DNA of 19,450 bases from Bryobacteraceae bacterium (GTDB lineage: Bacteria; Acidobacteriota; Terriglobia; Bryobacterales; Bryobacteraceae), in NCBI GenBank assembly GCA_025350445.1, contig JANXXV010000752.1, positions 1 to 19,450 on the forward strand, in the 5' to 3' direction. Shown here in pieces: positions 1 to 6,065 of this stretch (its first letter is position 1; each line of letters opens with the position of its first letter). The position numbers and the translations under genes were made by a program. The notes under the pieces were generated by a model. That model searched no databases. It had not been told where the DNA came from and saw nothing but the letters and a program-made list of their open reading frames with translations.

Positions 1-812
1 ACGATCTCATAGGGTTGACGGGCTTTGGCCACATAGAACTGAACTGGTTCGTTCAAGTTCTTGTCCTTTTTCTCCACCCGTTTATCGTCGGCGACCAGCT
101 CAATTGTGTATTTGTTCTTCTTCGGATCGGTCTTCTTCAGCAGCACTGTTATGTCGCCCACTTTGCGCGGCTCTTTGGTCTTGGTGAGATTGAACTCGAA
201 GTAGTTTCTGTCGCCCAGTGCTTTCAGTGCCGCCAGTTCTTTTCCATTGGTCGCGATCAGGCCGCTTTGCACTCCGAGATCGCCGTTGGTCCGTTTCAGC
301 TCGGCAATGGTTTTTTCCAATTCAGATTTGTTGGCGGCGACTTCGGTCTTCACCGTTCCCACTTCGGCGTTCACTTCACCAATTTTGGCATTCGCTTGCG
401 TGGCTACTTCACCCACCTGCTGCGTGAGATCGGTCTTGATCTGTTGCTGCTGTTTTTCTACACGCGCGGTTTCCGTCTGCAGGCGCTTCGCAAGGTCTTC
501 GGCGTGTTTGGTGGCATCGGCCTTAGCCTGGCCCGCCGCCATGGAGGCTTGCCGCCGGGCGGCCTCGAGTTCATCCTTTAGCGAGCTTAAACTACGGCGC
601 GCAGTCTGGGTGGAAACCGACGAGCTTTCCTTCAAGCTTGCAATCTCGGTGTTTGTCGTCTTACGGAATTCTCCAGCTTCATTCCGAACGGCATCCAATT
701 GCGTGAACAAATAGATGTTCGCGCCAAGAAGGGCAATCACGCCGCCGAACAGAACGGGAATCTTCCAGTTGGGTCCGTCGCCGCCTGCTGACACTTGAAT
801 AGGGTCGCTCAT
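1..812 (-). CDS. Membrane-anchored coiled-coil protein, partial (3' end off the window)
   Basis: An open frame runs from an ATG at 812-810 to the left edge, giving 270 complete residues without a stop. A good ribosome binding site (GAGGAGA) sits about 7 nt upstream of the ATG. A short polar N-terminus is followed by one hydrophobic segment (about residues 17-39), most likely a signal anchor. Residues about 40-200 are rich in Ala, Glu, Gln, Lys and Thr and look like a long coiled coil, including an Ala/Lys/Glu/Gln-rich stretch around 85-150. After about residue 202 the composition changes to a compact, beta-like, Lys-rich C-terminal region with residues such as YFEFNL and YTIELV. I do not recognise the family. 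The layout suggests an envelope protein with an extracytoplasmic rod and a small terminal domain, but the function is unknown. It lies downstream of tdk on the same strand with a 133-bp gap, so it may have its own promoter. Confidence 0.8.
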   Translation of the reverse strand, partial: MSDPIQVSAGGDGPNWKIPVLFGGVIALLGANIYLFTQLDAVRNEAGEFRKTTNTEIASLKESSSVSTQTARRSLSSLKDELEAARRQASMAAGQAKADATKHAEDLAKRLQTETARVEKQQQQIKTDLTQQVGEVATQANAKIGEVNAEVGTVKTEVAANKSELEKTIAELKRTNGDLGVQSGLIATNGKELAALKALGDRNYFEFNLTKTKEPRKVGDITVLLKKTDPKKNKYTIELVADDKRVEKKDKNLNEPVQFYVAKARQPYEI

Positions 813-945
813 GTTGGGTCTCCTCGATTTCGTCCACTACCAATCTACCACTTCTGCCGCCCCCGAAACAGGGGCTAACTGCTTAACGGTCTTACAGTTC
901 TTACTTCGATTGGATGGAGATGGCGCTCGCGGCGGGTACAACAAA

Positions 946-1566
946 CTATGTTTCAGGCTCGGGCCGCTTGAGTCGGGGGCGGGCAAACTCCAGTAATTCC
1001 TGTTTTGGAATCCCCGGTTCGAAACAGCGCCGGCAGCGGGCTTCATACATTCCGGCGGCGCCCACTACAATCAGGTCGGCGGATTCTACCAGGCGCTGGG
1101 TGTGTTTTGCCGGGTTGCCGCAGCGCATGCAAATGGCCAACGTCTTGGTGATGGATTCGGCCAGCGCCAACAACTCGGGAATAGGAGCGAAGGGCCGGCC
1201 CATGTAGTCCGTATCCAGACCGGAGACGATCACCTGCTTCCCGCTGTCGGCCAGTTGGTTTGCCACGTCAACCAATTCCGGCCCCACAAAATTCGCTTCG
1301 TCCACGCCAATGACCTGGGTTCGCCAGTCCATCTTCTTGAGAATTTCGCCGGCCCCGCTTACCACTTCCGATTTCATGCGGATGTCGCCGTGGGAGACGA
1401 TGTCCGTGGCCGAATAGCGCGTATCGATGGCGGGCTTGAAGACCTGTACCCGCTTGCGCGCAATCATCGCGCGCCGCAGCCGCCGGATTAGCTCCTCACT
1501 CTTGCCCGAGAACATCGGGCCGCAAATTACTTCAATCCAACCGATATTCCCTGTGACGAAATCCAT
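946..1566 (-). CDS. tdk: Thymidine kinase (type II)
   Basis: ATP-dependent phosphorylation of thymidine to dTMP in the cytoplasm (pyrimidine salvage). With the start at the ATG at 1566 the product is 206 residues, normal for bacterial type II thymidine kinases. The P-loop GPMFSGKS lies at residues 16-23. The DEANF motif at 89-93 corresponds to the usual DE(A/V)QF that holds the catalytic Glu, with Asn here in place of the common Gln. Two Cys pairs, CMRC at 146-149 and CRRC at 178-181, form the structural zinc site, and the GMYEARCRRC stretch is the substrate-loop end of the family. The frame is open 16 codons further upstream (to 1614), but family homology begins near FVTGNIGWIEVICGPMFSG and an AAGG lies 7 nt before the 1566 ATG, so the shorter start is preferred. 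It is divergent from the methyltransferase, with 48 bp between the two starts. Confidence 0.95.
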   Translation of the reverse strand: MDFVTGNIGWIEVICGPMFSGKSEELIRRLRRAMIARKRVQVFKPAIDTRYSATDIVSHGDIRMKSEVVSGAGEILKKMDWRTQVIGVDEANFVGPELVDVANQLADSGKQVIVSGLDTDYMGRPFAPIPELLALAESITKTLAICMRCGNPAKHTQRLVESADLIVVGAAGMYEARCRRCFEPGIPKQELLEFARPRLKRPEPET

Positions 1567-1614
1567 GCGGAGCCTTACGATAGTAGCAGACGTCAAGAGG
1601 GGCGGAATCGGCAT

Positions 1615-2286
1615 ATGGTATGCACGAACGGGCGCATTATCAGACCGGAGTGGCTGGACTTACAGACGCCGGAGGACGCCACCGCGAGTCTGAACGATTT
1701 GGTGAAGATCAACCGGCTGCTGGGAGGGCATGAGGTGCTGCGCAAGGCAATGGCCGGCGTGGCGCATCCAGGCGAGAGCTTCACCATGCTCGATGTTGGC
1801 GCTGCTTCAGGCGACATGGGCGCCTGCATCAGAGAAGTTTATCCAGCCGCGGAGGTGACGTCTTTCGACTACAAAACCGACCACCTGGCCACTGCCGCCG
1901 ACCCGCGCGTTTGCGGCGATGCGTTCCACATGCCGTTTGGTCCGCGTAGTTTCGATTTCGTTCACTGCTCTTTATTCCTGCACCATTTCCCGGATGCCGG
2001 CGTGGTTGAGCTGTTGCGGACGTTTGCAACGGTGGCGCGCCGGGCCGTCGTCATCACCGATCTGGAGCGGCATCCGCTCGCGTACTATTTCCTTCCGCTG
2101 ACCAAGTTGATTTTCGGTTGGGACCGGATTACGTTGCATGACGGCCCGATCTCGGTGGAGGCAGGTTTTCAAGCGAACGAATTAGAGTCGCTGGCTAAGG
2201 CCGCCGGTCTGGCGAAAGCCCGGGTTTATCGGCATCGCCCGGCCTTCCGTCTGGCGTTGGTCGCTCCTACAGCAAGCGAAAGTTGA
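1615..2286 (+). CDS. Class I SAM-dependent methyltransferase
   Basis: 223-residue soluble methyltransferase of the Rossmann type. Motif I is LDVGAASGDMG at residues 59-69 (SAM glycine loop). The acidic residue after beta-2 is D85 in TSFDYK. The post-motif region CGDAFHMPF (100-108) and FDFVHCSLFLHHF (113-125) match the UbiE/Methyltransf_11 pattern. The N-terminal stretch with RPEWLD and SLNDLVKINRLLGG resembles a subgroup of bacterial methyltransferases seen near polyketide or isoprenoid-quinone genes, but no such partner is present here, so the substrate is unknown. A GAGGGG element lies about 12 nt before the ATG. The gene is divergent from tdk, and its last 20 bp overlap the 3' end of the convergent M56 peptidase gene. 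Confidence 0.88.
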   Translation: MVCTNGRIIRPEWLDLQTPEDATASLNDLVKINRLLGGHEVLRKAMAGVAHPGESFTMLDVGAASGDMGACIREVYPAAEVTSFDYKTDHLATAADPRVCGDAFHMPFGPRSFDFVHCSLFLHHFPDAGVVELLRTFATVARRAVVITDLERHPLAYYFLPLTKLIFGWDRITLHDGPISVEAGFQANELESLAKAAGLAKARVYRHRPAFRLALVAPTASES

Positions 2287-3496
2287 TCTCGACGCTGGCC
2301 GATACGATCACCGGTTTCCCGGCTTTTCTGGCAGGATCGAAGCGCCACGTCCGGACGGCTTCGAGCGCGTTCCGGTCCAGTCCGGGATCCAGCCCCCGGA
2401 GCAGATCCGCGCGGCGAATTCGTCCTTCTTTATCGATCTCAATGCGCAGGGCTACGGAGCCTTCGATGCGGGCGTCGCGGGCCTGTTGGGTATAGGCTGG
2501 TTCCCGCTTCTCGATCGCGCGTGGCGGAACGATGTCCGGGGAGATCTTATAGACTCGCTCGTCCGGCGATTCCCTTTGCATGGCGGCCACCGGGAGAATT
2601 GCCGCCAGTAGTAGAATCACGGCAAGAGCCGTGGCTCGACGGCTGAGGGGAGATCTTTGGACCCCGGTTTCCAGCACCGACTGGATTCTGGATTGGATGT
2701 GGGATGGCCGCGCCATGGCGAGCGTGACTGGTACGATGGCGGCGTTCGTGCCGAAAGAACTCGATGCTCCAAGCAGTAAATCGGCATAGGAACTGGCCAG
2801 GATACCCGATCGAAGAACCGCATCGTCACAGGCCATTTCGCTTTCCCGCCGCAGCTTAGCGACCGCAATCCAAATCAGCGGATGGAACCAGTAGATTGCG
2901 CCGGCGAACTGTGCCAACAGTTGAAATAGCGAATCACGCCTGCCGGCATGGGCCGCCTCGTGCGCCAGGACGAGGGCCCGTTCGGCAGCGCTGTGTTTCT
3001 CCCAAGCCGCCGGAACCAGGATTCGCGTGGTCGTGACGCCCCACAGAAGCGGCATATGGATCAGGGCGCTCTCGATCACTGGAATCTTATCGCCCGCCGG
3101 CGAGGTAACATCTTCGCGATGGGTTCCGGCTTTCGCGGCCTGCCACACCATCCAGTTTCCTATTGCGATACGCGAGAGGACGAATAGAAATCCCAGCCCC
3201 CAAACCGATATCAGAAGTTGGTCCGGTACCGGGCGCGATCCGGCCGATGCGGCCGTGAACCCGGAAATCCGAAGCGCCTGCGCGCCGGGCGTCATAGGGA
3301 GCGCAATTTTCCACGACGGCAGCAGAAAGCTGAGCGGCGGCAGCAGCAGGGAAGCGATCAAGGTTGCTTGCCAGGCGGCGGCGCGATGGCTTGCCGGCTG
3401 CCTGCGCATAAGCCACGCCACAACAATGGCCAACAGCAGCAGCGCGGTAGCTTTGGCAATCATGGTTGTTACAAGAGACAAAAGGTTCTGGTTCAC
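2267..3496 (-). CDS. M56 (BlaR1-like) membrane metallopeptidase with C-terminal TonB-like domain
   Basis: Likely zinc-dependent signalling protease that inactivates the partner BlaI-type repressor. The best start is a GTG at 3496-3494, one nucleotide after the blaI stop, with a strong AAGGAGGGG site 7-8 nt upstream. An ATG 10 codons earlier lies inside blaI and is less likely. The product is 409 residues. Hydrophobic segments occur near residues 9-30, 43-60 and 95-115, and another near 290-306. The zinc motif HEAAH is at 179-183, with the downstream acidic motif ESEMACDD at 218-225, both typical of peptidase family M56. Instead of a penicillin-binding sensor domain, the C-terminus (about 325-409) has the TonB-family pattern (EPAYTQQARDARIEGSVAL, then W-R-F-D-P and a beta-strand end). 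The ligand sensed is unknown. The gene is co-transcribed with the regulator. Confidence 0.9.
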   Translation of the reverse strand: MNQNLLSLVTTMIAKATALLLLAIVVAWLMRRQPASHRAAAWQATLIASLLLPPLSFLLPSWKIALPMTPGAQALRISGFTAASAGSRPVPDQLLISVWGLGFLFVLSRIAIGNWMVWQAAKAGTHREDVTSPAGDKIPVIESALIHMPLLWGVTTTRILVPAAWEKHSAAERALVLAHEAAHAGRRDSLFQLLAQFAGAIYWFHPLIWIAVAKLRRESEMACDDAVLRSGILASSYADLLLGASSSFGTNAAIVPVTLAMARPSHIQSRIQSVLETGVQRSPLSRRATALAVILLLAAILPVAAMQRESPDERVYKISPDIVPPRAIEKREPAYTQQARDARIEGSVALRIEIDKEGRIRRADLLRGLDPGLDRNALEAVRTWRFDPARKAGKPVIVSASVEINFRLL

Positions 3497-3497
3497 G

Positions 3498-3887
3498 TTA
3501 TTTCCCCTCCTTTCGGGCTTTTTCAATCAGATTGGCCAGAAGCGAAAGTTCCGCGGGGGACATTTGTCCGGCGTCTTCGCTTACCAGCGTGGATACCAGC
3601 TTCGCGGCGGAACCTTCAAAGAACGTCCGCATAAGATGGCGCAGAGCGGATTTCTTGGCTGAATCGCGGGAAACTTTTGGCGTGAATACGTAGCGCGGCC
3701 CATCCTCTTCGTGACGGATGTGGCCTTTCTCTTCAAGAATTCGCAGCATCGCCCTGGTAGCCGAGTAGCTGGGAGGCGCAGGGAGCCCCTGCTGGATTTC
3801 CGCCGCGGTCGCGCGGCCCGCCTGGTAGAGAAGGTCCATGATTTGCCGCTCGCGGCGGCTGAGCGAGGGTGGGGTGGCTTTGCTCAT
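3498..3887 (-). CDS. BlaI/MecI/CopY-family transcriptional repressor
   Basis: 129-residue winged-helix regulator. The start LSRRERQIMDLLYQAGRATAAEIQQGL and the following YSATRAMLRILEEKGHI, then YVFTPKVSRDSAKKSALRHL, follow the family pattern: winged HTH at about residues 8-75 and a helical dimerisation tail at 85-125. Proteins of this family bind dyad operators as dimers and are released when the cognate M56 protease cuts them. The M56 gene starts 1 nt after this gene's stop, so the two form a translationally coupled regulatory pair. The ATG at 3887 has no Shine-Dalgarno sequence, and a dyad begins 2 bp upstream of it, suggesting a leaderless or very short leader transcript under self-repression. 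No beta-lactamase gene is adjacent, so a role in antibiotic resistance should not be assumed. Confidence 0.93.
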   Translation of the reverse strand: MSKATPPSLSRRERQIMDLLYQAGRATAAEIQQGLPAPPSYSATRAMLRILEEKGHIRHEEDGPRYVFTPKVSRDSAKKSALRHLMRTFFEGSAAKLVSTLVSEDAGQMSPAELSLLANLIEKARKEGK

Positions 3888-3889
3888 AT

Positions 3890-3922
3890 GCTAAAAAAGT
3901 AGCACTATGCTAAGAAATTAGC
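3890..3922 (-). promoter_or_regulatory. Tandem dyads, candidate BlaI operator overlapping the promoter
   Basis: Two 14-bp inverted repeats of the same form occur in tandem: 3890-3903 (GCTA-6-TAGC, imperfect in the fifth position) and 3909-3922 (perfect GCTAA-GAAA-TTAGC). Their centres are 19 bp apart, nearly two helical turns, so two dimers would bind on roughly the same DNA face. An extra half site TTAGC lies at 3928-3932. On the minus strand a possible promoter reads TTGCTA (3924-3919), a 17-nt spacer, then TACTTT (3901-3896), a weak -10. That would put the transcription start within about 2 nt of the blaI ATG. Another possible -10, TAGCAT, is at 3912-3907. Both dyads overlap these elements, as expected for autorepression. 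The dyads are seen directly; the operator and promoter roles are inferred. Confidence 0.65.
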
Positions 3923-4120
3923 AAACATTAGCGTGCGCGTCAAGTATTATATTGAGGCGTGAAGCGGGATCCGGCCAGACGCCAGTTGGAAGAGGTAGTG
4001 AGGATGCTGCATGGCGTTGGACTACGTCACCGGAGTGTGGACCGCCGGGGAATGTATGGCGAACTGGAGGCAGGTGAAGCGGGAATATGCGGGCCGGTCT
4101 ACGGCGCGTGAATTCAATTA

Positions 4121-4286
4121 TCCTAAAAACGGCAGTCGGTTGCGCCTTAAACCCAAGACGCCCATTGCCCTCAACTATGTGGAAGCACAGGGCTTCTCAC
4201 CCAAGAGGTGCACTGCGCAGCAGTTGAAAGTATCTGATTCGATAGGGACAATCCACGCTCGGACAGTCCAACTGCCGTTTTTAGGA
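4121..4286. repeat. Perfect 16-bp inverted repeat bounding 166 bp
   Basis: The 16 bases at 4121-4136 (TCCTAAAAACGGCAGT) are the exact reverse complement of 4271-4286. The 134 bp between the arms are not self-complementary beyond this and carry no recognisable gene. Two of the next four bases inside the arms also match. No clear target-site duplication flanks the pair. The size and terminal symmetry fit a small non-autonomous transposable element (MITE-like), but no transposase is present here to match the ends. Confidence 0.6.
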
Positions 4287-4290
4287 ATAT

Positions 4291-4432
4291 GGGTATGTGC
4301 TTGAGTCAGGTGGGTACGGTCTCGTGGCATTTCGTGTGGCTGGCGCATTGACGCCGTCGTCCCGCGCAGTCCAGGGGGGACCGGCCCACCCGAGCTGCGG
4401 CCATAACAATTGCCTGAGTGAAGCACATACCC
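4291..4432. repeat. Near-perfect 20-bp inverted repeat bounding 142 bp
   Basis: The arm 4291-4310 (GGGTATGTGCTTGAGTCAGG) pairs with 4413-4432 in inverted orientation at 18 of 20 positions. The structure starts only 4 bp after the preceding inverted repeat ends. Just outside, 4282-4294 (TAGGAATATGGGT) and 4438-4450 (TAGGATTATGGGT) form a direct repeat with one mismatch in 13, overlapping the left arm. The combination could be a second degenerate element, or an insertion flanked by a duplicated sequence. The repeats are seen directly; their origin is inferred. Confidence 0.55.
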
Positions 4433-4639
4433 AGCTCTAGGATTATGGGTTACCGGCACGCTGGTTTGTGATGAAGGATGCTGGAGGGGTGCCCGCGGTG
4501 TTCACGCTTACGGCGATTGATTCCAGGGAGGTCTTTCCGGAGTCGACGCCGTTTCTCGACTGTTCGGTAGCGCTCCGCCTGAGCCGAACCAATTTCGTAG
4601 CGGCGTCGAAGGCCTGCACGGCGTATCGTCAACTGAGAA

Positions 4640-4659
4640 GCCGGACGCGGGCGTCCGGC
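4640..4659 (-). terminator. Perfect GC-rich hairpin downstream of the DUF1501 gene
   Basis: GCCGGACGC (4640-4648) and GCGTCCGGC (4651-4659) form a 9-bp perfect inverted repeat separated by GG. It begins 30 nt beyond the stop codon of the minus-strand DUF1501 gene. No U-rich tract follows on the minus strand, only TTCTCAG, so it is an imperfect match to an intrinsic terminator. It may act as a 3' stabilising stem or a weak terminator. Confidence 0.4.
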
Positions 4660-4689
4660 GCGGCCCTGGGGGACCGCCGTCATCTCTAT

Positions 4690-6048
4690 CTAGCCTAGGA
4701 AGCCCAGGTCCGGGAGGGCGAAGTTTCCAAGATTTGGGAAGACCTGCGGCATGGCTGCGGCACTGACGCCGAACCATTTCGCCATGGTTGCCCCGTATTG
4801 ATCGATGGAGGTTGTTGGGATCATTGCGCCGCGCGTGCTTGAATCATCGGGCCCGCCCAAAGCCAGCGTGGGGAAGGTACCGTACAAATCGCCGCCCTTT
4901 ACCGCGCCGCCCAGCACCAGATGATGGCTGCCCCAGCCGTGATCGCAACCCGAGCCGCTGGGCTGCAACGTGCGGCCGAAATCGCTTTCGGTAAATGTGG
5001 TCACTTGGCCGGCCACGCCCATCTCTACGGTCGAGTTATAGAAAGACAGCATCGCGTCCGAGATCTGGCGGAGCAAATCCCACTGCGCCCAGCTCTGGCC
5101 CGAATGGGTGTCGAAGCCGCCCAGCGAACAGAAGAATACCTGCCGGCTCATGCCGGTAGACCCCCGCAACCGGATGATCTGCGCCACTTGCTGCAATTGA
5201 CGGCCGATCTCGGTCTGCGGAAACTGGGTGGACAGCGGGCTGCCGGTGCTCAAACTCGCCAGCATTCCGTGGAGCGTCCGCGCATCCTGGCGAACCTTAT
5301 TCGCCGATTGAATGAGCGCCATGCCCGAGTCGAAGGTTAGAATTTCCTGCAAAGCCTGTAGCTTCGCCGCCGTGGCCGACGCCGGCCACGCCGACATTCC
5401 GTTCATGGAGAGATCGAAGCCGGGAATCAGGCTGGCCGATTGCACCGCGTTTCCGGTGCAGAACAATGCCGAGCCGGCCATCGAAATGGACGGCGGAAAG
5501 GTGGAAGCACCGTTCATCGGTTGCACCGCATCGGCCACGCGGCCCGCCCAGCCGGTACCGCCCGAACCGTTCGGATTCCCCGCCTGCATGGCGATTACCT
5601 GGTCGGAGTGAGAGAACAGATTGGTGGGGACCGTGGCCGTTCCTGTCAGGTATTGTTGCCGGCTGGTGGGCTGCACCAGCATGCCGACATTAGCCACCGC
5701 GGCCAGCTTCTGCTGCGCCCACAAGGCGTGAACCGACGAGAGCCCGTCGTTCAGGGCATAAGGGGTTCCGTTCAGCGCCGAGACCGGCAGCAGTTTGGCG
5801 TTGCCATCGGGCAGGGCCAGCGATCCGCGAATGGTCTTGTAGGCGTTGAATGCCGCCTGCGTCTGCGGCACCACCATGTTATGGCCGTCGTTTCCGCCGA
5901 ACAGGAAAACGCATACCAGCGCCTTGTAGTTGGGGGCGCCTTGCGCGAGGGCATTCATCATGCCGAAGCGGCTGAATCCGGCGCTAGCCGCGAACGCGCT
6001 ACTGGCGCGCAGGAAGTTCCGTCGTGAAGTATTCGTATTTTTCGTCAT
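4690..6048 (-). CDS. DUF1501 family protein with Tat signal
   Basis: 452-residue exported protein. The start is the ATG at 6048, with AGGGAGA 7-8 nt upstream and 17 nt after the DUF1800 stop. The frame is open much further upstream, but that part lies inside the DUF1800 gene and is a shadow. The N-terminus TSRRNFLRASSAFAASAG is a twin-arginine signal with a hydrophobic stretch and an Ala-rich end near residue 36 (ALAQG). The family signature VCVFLFGGNDGHNMVVP follows at about 43-60. Further family blocks are FFCSLGGFDTH near 300, TFTESDFGRTL near 350 and GCDHGWGSHHLVLGGAV near 370. DUF1501 proteins have a sulfatase/alkaline-phosphatase-like fold by family knowledge, but the substrate is unknown. 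It almost always pairs with DUF1800, as here, in one operon. Confidence 0.93.
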   Translation of the reverse strand: MTKNTNTSRRNFLRASSAFAASAGFSRFGMMNALAQGAPNYKALVCVFLFGGNDGHNMVVPQTQAAFNAYKTIRGSLALPDGNAKLLPVSALNGTPYALNDGLSSVHALWAQQKLAAVANVGMLVQPTSRQQYLTGTATVPTNLFSHSDQVIAMQAGNPNGSGGTGWAGRVADAVQPMNGASTFPPSISMAGSALFCTGNAVQSASLIPGFDLSMNGMSAWPASATAAKLQALQEILTFDSGMALIQSANKVRQDARTLHGMLASLSTGSPLSTQFPQTEIGRQLQQVAQIIRLRGSTGMSRQVFFCSLGGFDTHSGQSWAQWDLLRQISDAMLSFYNSTVEMGVAGQVTTFTESDFGRTLQPSGSGCDHGWGSHHLVLGGAVKGGDLYGTFPTLALGGPDDSSTRGAMIPTTSIDQYGATMAKWFGVSAAAMPQVFPNLGNFALPDLGFLG

Positions 6049-6065
6049 CGTTCGTTCTCCCTGCC

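Larger units (their letters stand above)
3923..4689. other. Gene-poor intergenic island with nested repeats
   Basis: About 770 bp between the blaI operator and the 3' end of the DUF1501 gene. Several short open frames exist on both strands (for example 4011-4304 plus and 4450-4683 minus), but none has a recognisable domain, a good ribosome binding site or a believable composition, so none is called. The region holds two inverted-repeat pairs, an imperfect direct repeat and a perfect hairpin, listed separately. Between 4311 and 4412 there are further small potential stems, for example GGCG/CGCC around 4349-4362. The area may be degraded mobile DNA or hold an unannotated RNA. Nothing else can be supported. 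Confidence 0.5.

Noticed and set aside
1014..1024. GGTTCGAAA resembling a tRNA T-loop
   Set aside because: It is inside the thymidine kinase coding region and no acceptor or anticodon stem can be built around it.
3498..3887. Reading the BlaI/M56 pair as a beta-lactam resistance locus
   Set aside because: No beta-lactamase or penicillin-binding gene is adjacent and the M56 protein lacks a penicillin sensor domain.
4011..4304. 97-codon plus-strand open frame in the intergenic island
   Set aside because: No recognisable domain, no good ribosome binding site, and it runs across the repeat arms at 4121 and 4271, so it is probably non-coding.
4450..4698. Short open frames on both strands downstream of the DUF1501 gene
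   Set aside because: They overlap each other and the 4640-4659 hairpin, and no frame gives a plausible protein; remnants of a gene cannot be shown.
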